From Cryptomeria japonica (Eukaryota > Streptophyta > Pinopsida > Cupressales > Cupressaceae), in the NCBI RefSeq assembly GCF_030272615.1, contig NC_081412.1, positions 99,383,796-99,447,795 on the forward strand: a DNA stretch of 64,000 bases, written 5' to 3'. The translations under genes and the position numbers were made by a program. The notes below the pieces were generated by a model that did not search any database, was not told the origin of the DNA, and saw nothing but the letters and a program-made list of their open reading frames with translations. Shown one piece after another: positions 13,001-24,905 of the stretch (positions within the stretch are counted from its first letter, which is position 1; every line of letters starts with the position of its first letter).

Positions 13001-13353
13001 AGGTCAATGCCCTTAGTCACAAAAAAGATAATAAAAAGAAAAATCATGATTCCTTAGGTGAAAACCTCTCTGAGGCACCTTTGGATGAGCAAAAAGTAAA
13101 AACAAAGGGCGTATTCGAAAGTGAAAACCTATATTAGGCATTTGAGGATGAGGGACTTGACCTCCCTACCATTTTTCCTCCTCAACAGGACATGCCAACT
13201 TTACTGATAGAGGAAACAAACACTATCAATATGGGCATCGAAGACACTCCAAAGAATGTGCTCATTGCCAAGTCCTTGATGGATCAAGAGAGATAAGACT
13301 TTATCAATTTTCTCATAGAAACAAAGATCAATTTCACCTGTTCATATGCTGAC

Positions 13354-14640
13354 ATGCCAGGCCTAGATCCCGACTTGGTAGTTCACAATCTTGCTATTCG
13401 TCTAGATGCAAAACCAGTAAAGCAAAAGTTACGCAAGATGCATCCACACATTGCAATCCTCAGCAAAATAGAACTTCAAAAGATGTTGGATGTTGGATTC
13501 ATAAAACCAATAGACTATCCTGAGTGGGTATCCAACATTGTATCCATCAGCAAAGCTGCTGGGGGCATCTGCATTTGCACAAATTTTTGGGATTTGAATA
13601 AAGCCTTATCTAAGGATGATTTCTCACTCCCCAACATAGACATGATTATAGACCTCATAGTGGGACATGAAATGTTATCACTTATGGATGAATTTTCTGG
13701 ATACAATCAGATCAGGATTGAAGAGGAAGACCAACACAAAACAACATTCACAACACCATGGGGCACCTTTTGTTACTGGGTCATGCCTTTTGGTCTCAAG
13801 AATATTAGAGCTACATATCATTGAGCAATGACAATAATTTTATATGACCTATTACACAAAGTCATGAAGGATTATATGGATGATCTTCTAGGAAAATCCA
13901 AGACAATACATGAGCACGTCCCTATCCTAAGGAAAATCTTTGAGAGATTGGAAAAATACAAACTACGCCTAAATCCCAAGAAGTGCGTCTTTGGTGTCAC
14001 ATCGGGGAAATTGTTAGGTTTCATTATTTCGTGCAAAGGCATAGAGGTTAATCTTGTAAAGGTGAAAGCTATCATGAAAATGCCTCCCCCAAAGTCCCTT
14101 AGACAGTTGCACAACCTCCAAGGAAAGATCCAATCTATCAGATGCTTCATCTTACAACTTGCAAAAAAATGTCACCCATTTTCTCATCTATTACACATGA
14201 ATAGCAAATTAAAATGGGACTCCCTGTGTCAAAAGGCTTTTGAGAAACTTAAGGAATATCTTGCATCACCTCCGATTCTTATGGCTCCTATTCCAGGGAA
14301 GCCACTTCTTTTGTACATATCTGCTACTATAGTGGCATTGGGGGCACTATTGGCACAGACAAATGATCAGGGAAAGGAGTAGGCTATATACTATGTCAGT
14401 CATACATTAGTAGGGTATGAGCTCAATTATACCCCCATTGAAAGAGCATGCTTAGCACTTGTCTTCAACACACAAAAGCTCTGACACTACATGCTTAATA
14501 ACAAAACAAAATTGATTGCTAAGATCGACCCTCTCAAGTACCTCATGTCAAAGGCTACTCTCGTTGGTAGAACTGTTACATGGGTCATGTTGTTAAGTGA
14601 ATTTTACATTGAATATGTGGATAGAAAAGCAATCAAAGGA
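13354..14640 (+). pseudogene. gypsy-1 reverse transcriptase and first RNase H
   Basis: The RT runs from 'MPGLDPDLVVH' and shows 'LRKMHPHIA', 'FIKPIDYPEW', 'LSLMDEFSGYNQI', 'TPWGTFCYWVMPFGLKN' and the catalytic Tyr-Met-Asp-Asp (about 13876-13887). It continues with 'KLRLNPKKCVFGV' and 'LLGFIIS', then a connection and RNase H ('LLLYISATIVALGALLAQ', 'YYVSHTLVGYELNYTPIE'). RT motif spacing is complete. All segments from 12652 onward share one frame and are interrupted only by stops, for example at 13822-13824, 14380-14382 and the TGA near 14482 in 'KL*HYM'. The gypsy-2 copy has a stop at the same site. Not functional as it stands. Confidence 0.88.
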
Positions 14641-14658
14641 CAAGTAATAGCAAACTAG

Positions 14659-15159
14659 TTGGTTGATGCTCCACTTCCAGGTGACCACCTTATCCTCACA
14701 GAATTTCCAGATGAATTCATAATGATTGTCACTACATCCTCCACATGGCAGTTATACTTTGATGGTTCTTGCACCCAAAATGGATCGGGGGTAGGAATAC
14801 TATTGATCACACCCCAAGGAGATTGCATTGCTAAATCATACAAGATAGCCTTTGCATGCACTAAGAACATCACAAAATATGAAGCACTAATCACTGGACT
14901 ATGTCTGGCTATCCAATGGAATATATTGGAATTACACATCTATGGTGATTCCTAACTTGTCATTAAACAAGTCAATGATGAGTATCAAGCAAAAGTTGAC
15001 AAGCTCATTCCTTATTGTAGTATTGTTGAAGATCTCAAGCAGAATTTTACATCAATCAAGTTTGATTAGATTCTACATACCAACAACAGAGCTGGAGATG
15101 AAATGGCCACTATTGGTTCCCTCCTTCAGATGCCGACACATAGTCAGTAGTGTGAGTTT
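14659..15159 (+). pseudogene. gypsy-1 second, archaeal-type RNase H
   Basis: After the retroviral-type RNase H remnant comes a second one: 'WQLYFDGSCTQNGSGVGI' (first catalytic Asp), 'NITKYEALITGL' (Glu) and 'LHIYGDS' (Asp). This duplicate, plant/archaeal-like RNase H between RT-RNase H and integrase is known from the Tat lineage of plant Ty3/gypsy elements. A stop directly follows GDS at 14953. The frame is the same as RT and integrase. Confidence 0.75.
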
Positions 15160-16524
15160 TTGGTCGAGCAACTCTTCATACCTGCATATGACCTACCAGA
15201 GTCTGAAATGGTGTGTGTACTCATTGGTCCTGAATCCCCTTGGTATCAAGAGACCTTGACTTATTTAAGAGATAACACCATTCCTCCACACCTCACCAAA
15301 ACCCAACAACAAACCTTTATTCGCCGATGTGCCCATTATACTATCATTGCTGACACCCTATTCAAAAGGCATTTCAATGGTTCCCTCCTAAGGTGTTTAG
15401 ACAAACAAGAGGTTGAATGGGCACTACGTGAAGTGCACAAAGGTATCTATGGGGCACGATCAAGTGGTCTCACTTTGGCTAAGAAGCTCTTGTGAATGGA
15501 ATACTACTAGCCTCCAATGAAAGTAGATGCATACAATTATGTAAAGAAATGTATCCCTTGCTAGAAGCATGGAGACAAGATCCACGCTCCATCATAAGAT
15601 CTGCAACCTTTTATCACACCCTGACCCTTCTCACAGTGGGGGCTCGATCTCATTGGGAAAATCCACCCTACATCCTCCAATGGTCACAAATTCATCATCA
15701 TTGCCACCGAATACTTCACCAAGTGGGTGGAGTCCATCCCTCTTACCTTCACCACTGGTAAACAGATCTCTAAATTCATTCTAAATTATTTGATCTGCTG
15801 ATATAGAATCCCCAAGGTTATCATCACACATAATGGCAGACCTTTCAAAAATCAAGATGTTAAAGAGCTATGTCAGAAATTTGATCTCCAACACCACTTC
15901 TCCACTCCCTATTATCCACAAGGCAATGATCAAGTTGAGGCCTCTAATAAGACCTTAATCAAAATTATTAAAAAGACAGTCAATGAAGTTGGTCATGATT
16001 GGCACCTCCAAGTCCATCATGCTATGTGGGCTTACCGCACTTCCATCCGCACACCCACAAGTGCCACTCCATATTCCCTCATCTTTGGATCTGAAGCTAT
16101 CCTCCCTCTCGAGATTGAGATCCCATCCCTAAGGGTGTCATTGCAGAACATCCTCCCAGATGAGGAATACAGAGGTGCTAGGTTGCAAGAGCTAGAATTG
16201 CTAGATGAAAGGCGTCTCAAGGCCTTAAACCATCTCCGAGTATATCATAATCGCCTATGCTTGAGTTATAACAAGAAACTCAAAATCCAAGAATTTGAAG
16301 TCGGTGATCTTGTCCTTATGGAAAATTAGAGAAACCTTCAAGAACGAGAGAAGAAAGGAAAGTTTGATCCCAATTGGCTTGGACCCTATGTGATCACAAC
16401 AAAGTATGGGTCAGGGGCATATCAGTTGGCTACTCTTGAAGGAGATCCCTTCGATGAGTCGATGAACATCATGCACCTGAAAAGATTCTATGCCTCGTCC
16501 TCAAAAGGTCACCAATTGTCTTAA
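15160..16524 (+). pseudogene. gypsy-1 integrase
   Basis: Integrase joins element cDNA into the genome. An N-terminal zinc-binding region lies at about 15300-15580 ('ALREVHKGIYG', then a degraded Cys pair). The catalytic core follows in the same frame through several stops: the first Asp is in the degraded 15640-15690 segment, the second is altered in 'IITHNGRPFKN' (Asp to His), and the Glu is in 'GNDQVEASNK' (about 15927-15956). The stretch 16024-16329 has WAYRTSIRTPTSATPYSL and 'LVLMEN'. The C-terminal part ends 'MHLKRFYASSSKGHQLS' with the natural-looking stop at 16522-16524. No chromodomain is seen. The Asp to His change and the stops make it dead. Confidence 0.82.
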
Positions 16525-18299
16525 AATCTCAAAAATTCAAAAAAATAAAAAAATCAAGAAAAATACAAAAAATGAAAAAAGCAAAAAAGTAAAGAAAAAT
16601 AATCGTCCATCAGTGAAAACCACTCTGTGGTGCTATGGGCAAGTACCTTGGTGAAAAATTATGCGCAAGCGTCAAAGTAAATAATCTAGATCCATCATCT
16701 ATTAGGACTGACTCGCTCCCCATCACCTACCCATCAGATATCCATGTTCGCTATCACTTAATCCTTTTGTCATAGCATTCATCATCCGCCTACTCACCCA
16801 CATTCCACAGAATGGTCACTCGCATTATGATTAGTCTTTGAGTGAATCATGAATAAGGATCACCCCATCAAACTGAGCTTTTGCCCACATCCTGAGCGTG
16901 TGCCTCCATGTGAGCTTCATCAAGTCTTGATGTCAGTCCTACGACCGTAGGTTAGTCCTCATGGTCATCTGGTCAATTTCCTAGTCAATATTATCCACCT
17001 TATCCTTTTCCCTTGGGATGAATCCTTCCCTCACTTGGCAGTTTAATATTTTATCCTAATCCTACTCTTGGCAAGAGATGACAGTTGGTCATGTGTGAGT
17101 GACTTGTTTGATTTTTTGGATTTTCATTTTTGACTTGCATCTTTTTCCCTACGACTACTCTTATGTATGATTTCCTGGATCCTCCATATCCAGGTATGTT
17201 TACGATGGGTGTATACTGGGGCATGTTTTCATGGTATGGTGTATTTTGGATCTCTCTTGTATGAACTGGTGACCTGGTATTAGTGTTTGTCAACACTTAC
17301 CTTGTTGTGTACAAGGGATATCTATGTGTTTGAGGGTTTCCTTGCACATACCCACAACTTTGTATCAGTGTTTATCAACACATGCATAGTTGTGTGTAGG
17401 GAATTCCCGCTTGTCTCTGAGTCAGTCCACACCTTGGGTTTCTCATGGCATCTTGATTCCTATAATCGGTGGTGTGGGTTACCTAAAGCAATAGCAAACT
17501 AGGTTGGATCTCCATATCTTTTTTGCACAATTTCCCCCATCATTTCCATTTTGCATTATCATCAAACCCTTAATTCTCCCTATCTACCGTCCCCGTGGAG
17601 TCTTCAATTTTCTTCCTCCTATTCTTCTATCCTATCTAAGGTCATTGTATTATGATTTTCATATTCACAAATAAATTTTACATTATTCATATAGGTGCAT
17701 TGTTATTTGTTGCATTAATAATTTGAGTTGCATCTCAAATTTCGTTATTCATTTGGGTTGCACCCCAAATTTTAATCCATCACTTAAACTACACTCCAAA
17801 TTTTGTTGCATTATTCACCTAGGTTGTATCCAAATTTATTGCATTTCTTATCCATTATAGTGTTTATGTTCATTTCATTATAAATTGCATTCTATATCCA
17901 TTTTCAATTAATCCATTAAATCACATTATGCATTCTTAAAATCATCAGAAAAATATCAAAACAATACATCATACAAATATACATATATACACATCATAAA
18001 ATCTCAAAAACATATGCACATGCATAAGCATCCATCTTGCATTAATCAAAGTGTTAGTAACACATCATAAGCATATGCATATATAAGCATTCATCCTATA
18101 TCACAAATAGGTCAACACAATACATCTACAATCATCATCAATGCATCACATCATGAAATAATAAATAATGTCTAAAATAAAGTATATGTATAACTGCCAC
18201 CAAAATCATATATATATATATATATATATATCAAAAAAATGAATATGTCAGTCATGATACAATGATCACCCCAAAGGGTAAAAAATGACACATAAGTCA
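16525..18299 (+). other. gypsy-1 spacer between pol and antisense PMD gene
   Basis: No gene is seen. The stretch starts A-rich (16530-16600), then has 'CCATCAGTGAAAACCACT' (16607-16624), whose reverse complement is echoed just after gypsy-2 pol (41270-41290). That confirms the two elements share this spacer. At 17285-17400 the phrase 'GTTTRTCAACACWTRCM' occurs twice. At 17700-17850 a 'TTGCATY..TGGGTTGCACCCCAAATTT' motif recurs about four times. The 3' part is AT-rich with a dinucleotide run. Confidence 0.6.
18208..18231. repeat. (AT)12 microsatellite
   Basis: An uninterrupted AT dinucleotide run of about 24 bases inside the gypsy-1 spacer. Confidence 0.95.
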
Positions 18300-19912
18300 A
18301 AATGGAGCTAGCTCTCTCTGCCTATCTCCCCAGCCCCCTCCTTATTACCTCCTCCTCCTCTGGATCCCCTTGCTCCCCTTGTCCTAGGTGGTTTGAAACC
18401 CTACGATCCACCTATCTGCTGACTCTGTGTGGGACACTAGTTGTGGGTCATGTGGGAGCGTAAACTCTCAATGTATGAGGCCACTCTCTAATATATTGGT
18501 ACCACCATGTGGTATATTCCTCTATAATAGGCAATCTCTCATCCTACCCTCTCTTCCCTCTCTTATTGCTACTTCATATCAGAATACATTTGTCCAAGCC
18601 CTGCGAGGACCAACATCTATCATGTTACATCCTTCTCCCCTCGCAAGCAAGTAACATCTACCTCTGCCCTATGAACCCTCGCTCGTAGCTCCTCCAGCTC
18701 GTCAACCTACTCCCGTAAATCACTTTGCAGCTCCCCAATGGCAGTCCCTATCTATGCCTCCTCTAGCATCCTCTCTCCCCCCTCTATATCCCTTCGTAGG
18801 TCATCTACCTATGTCCTGGTTGTGTGTAGGCTCTCAGTCAAATCACTAACCTCCCACCATAACCTCTCCACCTCTGCTCCAGGCTCTTCCTCCTTGCCCT
18901 CTCAATATGTACCTCATACTCAAGTGAGTGTGGTCTTTCTCTCGTAGCATCCCTCTACTATAGGACCCTGTCACAATCTACTTGTGAAACTCCTCCACCC
19001 TCCGCCCTTGCACCCTGTACTTGTACCTCTGGAATATCCATAGGCACTGCCTCATCCACCCCACCCTCTCTTCCCCCGGTTGCCTCCCCTATCACTATTA
19101 TTGTCACCTATACTTGTGCTACCTCTGGCCCTCTCCCTCGTATCATCCCCCTCTAATGCCTCATGACACCCCTGCCTCCTTCTACCAAAACCATGTCTCC
19201 AGGTGCATCCTCCTCTCCTCCTACCACCTCATCAACTATCGGTTGCAACTCATCATCCTTTATCACTCCGGGATTGGTCAGACACATTGGTATGTGCGCT
19301 TCCCACTAGCTCCTGTATCCTTTGGTCATCCCCGGATCCTCCCCTGCGCCCCTCTGCTCATCCCAGACCAGATAAGCTATTGTCTGAAAGTTGGTCCTCC
19401 CCTCCAGTGAACTCACTATCTACCCCCATCTCCCAACCTCTTGAGTTGTCTGAGGATATAATGGTATGTCTCCCACTATATCCTACACCTAGCCAAACTA
19501 TTGAGTTACCTTGTATGGTGCATAGTACTCCATAACATAAATTGACTGACCAAAAATCCACATCTCTACGCCAACCCGATGTAGTTGTCAATCTCCTCTC
19601 CATCTCTCACAATCCAAAAATGGCAACAATATAAACTCCATGAGCTCATAAAAAATGTGGCGCCAAAACCAGATGCCTCCTATCTGTGTATAGTCTAGTA
19701 GGCCCCTGTATCTATCAATATAGGGTCAACAGGATCGCCTGTCCTATACACCAAGTGGTCATGTCACCGCTATGTGCTCCCATGCCCATATGTGTAGAAG
19801 GGTGACCCCTACATATAGGCTAGCATTGTCCCTGTATACTACGAGGTGCATATCATGATATAGTTGGGCAAGCATCACTGATCCCTAGGCATATTTTGCG
19901 CAGTCCTGTTGT
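18300..19912 (-). pseudogene. Antisense PMD gene of gypsy-1, C-terminal half
   Basis: Read on the minus strand from 19912, the translation gives 'VMLAQLYHDMH', 'YVGVTLLHIWAWEHIAVT' and further segments. These line up with 'VLAHLYYELHQ' and 'CGVTLLQVWAYEHLPVT' of the PMD gene at 37793-39763. Further on (19000-18650) comes a Glu/Arg-rich coiled-coil-like part and then a Gly/Pro-rich tail, the same order as in gypsy-2. Many stops and frame changes are present. The upstream half is at 31641-32169; E3 sits exactly between them. PMD (plant mobile domain) proteins occur as host genes (the MAIN/MAIL family) and in transposons. The molecular function of this copy is unknown. Confidence 0.72.
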
Positions 19913-20719
19913 TGACGGGTGTTTTGACACACTCACCAATAGTCATGTAGTTTATGTGAACACTCACCACCTCTCCTGAAAAGTAATAACTTTTGGGAAA
20001 CTAACTACTCCAAGGTCTCTATAGTTGGGTATCAACGGTGATGGGTAGCTCAATGGTTGATGCAGTTGTACCTGTCAAGGGGCCTGCTGGTTGAAACAAA
20101 TTCCAATAACTTCCAATATTTTAACTTTTTTTGTATTTTATGATTTAGATTCTCTTTCAAAATAAACTGCAAAAGATAGATCGGGGAAACAAGAAAATAA
20201 CAATGAAACCAATACAATAACAACTTAATGAACTACGCAATTAGCACCCTACAATCCAAAAATCATCAATATCATTCAAACCAACATTCAATAACAGACC
20301 TCCAATAAACATGCAAAGTCATGCAACCTCACAAATTCATAGAAAGAATACCACCATAATATTGTTCCATCACATTAATACTCATACACCACTTACGTGT
20401 GCAATATGATTCATAAAGCGATAAAACATAAGACCAAAATAAGTTGCTGATTTCAAACAATAGACATTACTAGATTGCAAATAACAAATTCATAGCACAT
20501 ACGCATAGATCAGGGAATCTATAAGATGCTTCTTGTATTAACTCCAAATAATGTATCACAAAACTACTCAAATTCATAACAATAATCTAAAATCTCTAAG
20601 TGGGCCTCAAATCATCAATTTGTGGACCCTTACAATGAATCAAAATTTCCAATTTATAGAGTTTCTTGCCCTACTTTATAGGAAGTAAATCCATCTAAAT
20701 TAAGCACTAAAAAGCAAGG

Positions 20720-21270
20720 AGTCGCAGTTGACATGCAAGTCTCTGCCTTGAACTCCAGTTTACTATTACAAAACTGCAACTGGGTGAGTATTACAAAAAC
20801 AGTGTTGCATGAGCCAACACTTCGTAATCATGCAAAAATGCAAGTCTCTACCTTGAACTCCAGTTAAATACTACAAAACTACGACTGGGTGAGCATTAGG
20901 AAAATAGTGTTGAATGAGCCAACACTTCGTAATCATGCAAAAATGCAAGTTGTTGCCTATGAAATCCACTTAACTGTTATGAAACTATGACTGGGTGAGC
21001 ATTACGAAAAACAATGCTACATGAACCAACACTTTGTAATCATGCCAAACTTGCTCAATAATCAAGGTACATGATGGACCAGTAGTTGAAGTCCCCATGT
21101 AGTGGTGGTGATGGTAATCCAGCATGCAAAACTAGCATTACAAAATGATGGGAGACACAATCGACATGCAAGTCGCTACCTATGAGCTCCACTTAACTGT
21201 TACAAAATTGTGATTGGGTAAGCATTACGAAAATGGTGTTGCATGAACCAACACTTCGTAATCATGCAAA
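20720..21270. repeat. ~106-bp tandem repeat inside E3 LTR
   Basis: About four units share 'GACTGGGTGAGCATTACGAA', 'CCAACACTTCGTAATCATGC' and 'ATGCAAGTC..CTGCC..GAACTCC'. Units start near 20770, 20880, 20985 and 21190. The same array recurs in the right LTR at about 29670-30220. Confidence 0.8.
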
Positions 21271-22239
21271 AATAATGCCTAAAAAGCAAGTGTGACATCT
21301 AGTATCAGTTGAATCTATAGTGGTTGTGATGGTGGCACTTCTCCAACATGCATTTTTCTTTTTCTAACTGCATGTTTTTCCTTCATTCCTCTTGTAGTTC
21401 TGGTAGTTGTTGATGAAACATTCTATGGAAGTGGTTGGTGGGTCATCAATATACTCCATTCTGAATTTAAAAACTCTGAGCACCTCCTCTGTACTCTCTA
21501 GTCTTCTTTCAGGATGAGGTGGAAGGTTCCATAAGTCTAATTCAACTGTTACGAAACTAGTGCTCACTGTCCACTTCCATAATGGTGCTCCAGAGGTAGG
21601 TATTTCAAAACATGCAAAACAAGATACATAATCAACTTCATCATATTAGAAAAATCATAAGGGACTCTAAAATTTTGGGATTCTAGGGTTCTACTTAACT
21701 GTTATGAAGCTAGCGCTCACCACTCACTTCTGTGATAGTGGTCTAGAGGCAAGCATTTCATAATTTTAGGATTCTGGGGTTTTGGGTTTCATTATTGATG
21801 ATTTCAAGATTTTGGGGTTCCAGGGTCCATTATTGAGGATTTTGGGGTTCCGGGGTTCTACCTAACTGTTATGAACTAGCACTTACCACTCAAATCTATG
21901 ATAGTGCTCCAGAGGCAAGCATTTCGTAATTTCAGGATTTTGGGGTTCTGGGGTTCATTTTTTAGGATTTCGAGAATCCGAGAAATAAGGCCAACAACCT
22001 ACGGATTGATAAAAGTCAATTTTATTGAAAGAATGAAATCTAACTCTAAACCCTAAACTATGAAAATTAGAAACACGAAAGAAAAAAAAAAGAGAAAACA
22101 AGGACAAGGAAACGAAAGATCAACCCGAAAAAGGAAGGACGAAAGAAATACGAACAAGCAATGACAGGACGACAACAATGACCAAGGAGAAGACACACAA
22201 CAAAGATGAAGATGCACAAGCGACAAGCTTGGAACCTTG

Positions 22240-22585
22240 AGGAATCAAGTTTCTAAAAAATAGACAGAAAAAGAACCCAGGAGTTCAGGAATCCGAACTT
22301 CCAAGGCGGAATCCAAAAGATGAACAAATACTTTGGGACTCCAAGAACCTGAAGTTCTGAAGTGATGCTCTGAAATGACACAAAGAGAACTTGGGAGTTT
22401 GGGAACCCAAACTTCCAAACAAGAAAAGATAAACATGACCCAGAACTTTGAAAACCCGAACTTCTGGGGCTACACAAACAAACAAATGAGACAACAACGA
22501 ACTCGGGAACCTGGGGACCCGAATTCCCGAACAAAGAAACAAAAACAAGCAAACAACCCACCTCGGGAACTCAGGAACCTGGGTT
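22240..22585. repeat. Imperfect GGAACTCGGGAACC-type repeat inside E3 LTR
   Basis: Short units such as 'GGGAACCCAAACTTCC', 'GGGACCCGAATTCCCGAAC' and 'GGAACTCAGGAACCTGGG' recur every 30-60 bp, with partial dyad symmetry. ORFs read through it are periodic artefacts. The array also occurs at 31200-31530 in the right LTR. Confidence 0.7.
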
Positions 22586-22705
22586 TCAAGGTGAACAAAA
22601 CAAAAGCTAAGAAGCAAAGGAAAAACTAATAGAAAAAGATAAAAGAGGAACCTATATTTTCACAAAAAAATAAAAATGATGGGACTAGATATGCAGGGCA
22701 TAACA

Positions 22706-23640
22706 AATGGCGACTATCTGGGAAAAATGACTCTAGACATTTTAGAACTTCAGAATCTCTGGTGTAACCTGATACCTAAGGCTACTATCATTCAAAACAA
22801 TGCATAAGAGTGAAAAGATGAGTGAACTAATGAACAAGCAACTGAATTTAGAATTGAATAAGATCAACTCTTAAGTGTGTGTGCATGATTCATTACTCCA
22901 TCATTCTCAATAATGAAGATAAACAAAGGAAATTGGCCCCAAGCTAGGTGAAGTCAATTAACGTGTTTCATGCAAGGTCATCCTGGGCATAGCTCTTCTT
23001 CCATCCAGGCATCCATAGCCCTGATAAAGGTACCTTTGGCTCTTGTCAAGCAGCGCTCCACTACCAGCCAGACATTCATAGCCCCAGTGGAGATTACTTG
23101 AAACACCCAAATTTAGTTGCTGCAAGTGAATCATTTCTTTTCTCTTTCTTTCTTCTCTTTTCATTTTTTTAGATCATTTTTCACATCATAGAATATATAG
23201 AAGGATTAATATTTCTTCATAACCTTTATGCAACTTTCAAACATTGAAGTTTGATTATTGGGTTGGGAGCCACAGTGGACGACATGAAACATCCTGACTT
23301 CTGATTTTTCACTTGGAAACAAGTTCATCTGACATCTTACAAAAAAATTTGATGTAACTAAAAGTGATGGTAGTGCCGAGTAATCAAGTTAGCCTTCTCC
23401 AATTAAGAGTCAAAAACTCAAATCATAATTAAACCATTATATATCACTTTGGATGAATGTAGACAAATATTTCAAAATTAACCAAACAATAATGAAGTTG
23501 TAAAGAGAAAAGAGTCGACGTATCTCAATATCTTCCCAAGTTGTTATATGAAGAACATCTCTTCCTTAGAATCCCAGAAAATAAAAACAACAAAATGAAC
23601 AAAACAAACAAACCAAAATACAAGAAACAAAAGAAGACAC
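22706..23640 (-). other. E3 internal noncoding stretch beside left LTR
   Basis: No gene is seen. It begins with AATGGCGACTATCTGGG right at the LTR edge, which looks like a plus-strand primer-binding site and conflicts with the minus-strand gag. A purine-rich tract for the minus polarity is not obvious. The rest is AT-rich. Confidence 0.5.
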
Positions 23641-24821
23641 AACATTGACAAACAAGAAGGAAAAAGCTAGGGCTAGCAAAGATGATCACCTGGTCACTAA
23701 TGAACATATTTCTGAGAGTTTAAAAATTTTGAATCGGATGAGGATCAGCCTAATGCCCCTACCCATAAAAAATGGAGAGCTAATACAGATAATGTGGAAA
23801 CAGAGGTGCACTGTGATTTGGAGAAGGAAAAGGGGAAGGATATTGAGATTAAAATGGAGAGTGAGAAGGATGAGAATGTTGGTGAAGAGGAAGAAGGGGT
23901 TAACTCTGAAAACCCTTACTCTAACCCTATGGGCTCAGATAGCAGGAATGTCACCCTGAATTCTAAGGAGGAAGACAACCCTAATTCTATGGGCACTGAG
24001 CATGGTAGGGATTCAGCAAATACTATTTTGAATACTGCCCGTAACTGTACTCTGGAATCCTTCAACTTCTAGAAATGGGTTACTGACAATATTACTAGCA
24101 TTCAGAGCAAACAGAGGGACTTGGAAAATAAGGTAAATAGTTTGATTAAGGAAACAAATTTGGGGAAAAAGAATAAGGAGATGGAAACCAGTGAAGCCAA
24201 GGAGGACTGGCTGGAAAAGGACCTGATTAAAGGGGATTTGAAACATCTGGAGGATGTTATCAGAATTGTGAAAGAACGGGCTGAGGAGGATAAAGACAAT
24301 ATCAATACCCAGGTTGCTTGTACTAAGAAGGCTCTGAAAAGTTTCATGAACCACAGTCTTGAGGTCCTAAAATTTTTGTCACATAATATGAATGCCTTGG
24401 TGGATCACTTAGAGAGGAAAAATCAGGATAAGAACTTGGTAATCATTGAAGATGTACAGACCCCCAGCTCCACCCATCAAATTTCTAGGGGAAGGACTAG
24501 GCAGAACACCACTTAGATGGAGACCAAAATGAAAGACATCCAGCTAAAATAGGAGAGAAATGATCTGAGGGAAGCAAACAAGGCGATGATGCTATTGGTT
24601 TAGAATGTTGAGGAGTCTATAAAAGTGTTCAATTGATATGTAATGTTGGGTTTTGGATGCTAATTTCTTGTTGTCTTTTTGTCCTAGTTGTTGGTTTTTG
24701 TGCTGGTCTTTTGCAGTTGTTTTGTCTTGTTTCTTTCATGCTCATCTTTCGTATTGTAAGCGGGTTTCGGGTCCCTTAAAACCTGTTTTTTCTTAATAAA
24801 AAACATTGACAAACAAGAAGG
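23641..24821 (+). mobile_element. Retroposed insertion with perfect 20-bp target-site duplication
   Basis: The 20-mer AACATTGACAAACAAGAAGG occurs at 23641-23660 and again at 24802-24821. Between them (23661-24801) is a plus-strand insert that ends CTTAATAAAAA, like a polyadenylated transcript or LINE 3' end. Its frames (23794-24072, continuing 24121-24516) read as an acidic then Lys/Glu-rich coiled-coil protein ('LENKVNSLIKE', 'LKHLEDVIRIVKERAEED') followed by stops and a T/G-rich 3' untranslated part. It has no RT. It is either a processed gene copy or a truncated or non-autonomous non-LTR element mobilised by LINE enzymes. The host protein is not recognised. Confidence 0.85.
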
Positions 24822-24905
24822 CCAAAAGACAGGAAAGACCAAACAACAAGGAAAAGCAATGAAAACAAAAAGAAAACTAAACTAATCCTACCTAGCTAGC
24901 CTAAA

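Larger units (their letters stand above)
19913..22705 (-). repeat. E3 left LTR (3' LTR if minus polarity)
   Basis: A 2793-bp copy of the repeat at 28875-31640. Both begin TGAYGGGTGTTTTGACACACTC and end GGRCATAACA. Differences are scattered substitutions and small indels. The LTR holds a ~106-bp tandem repeat (20720-21270), a 'TTTTGGGGTTC' repeat zone (21680-21980) and a GGAAYYCGGGAAYC-type repeat zone (22240-22580). Confidence 0.88.

Noticed and set aside
13354-16524. Endogenous pararetrovirus (caulimovirid) as source of the RT region
   Set aside because: Integrase, LTRs and a polypurine tract are present and no movement or capsid-type domain is seen, so an LTR retrotransposon fits better.
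18427-19535. Plus-strand Pro/Ser/Leu-rich ORFs
   Set aside because: They are opposite-strand shadows of the PMD coiled-coil and tail region, whose minus-strand reading aligns with 37793-39763.
22245-22629. Overlapping ORFs in three frames in the E3 LTR (and 31190-31604)
   Set aside because: All frames stay open because of the GGAACTCGGGAACC-type repeat. The copies sit in both LTRs and the peptides are low complexity.
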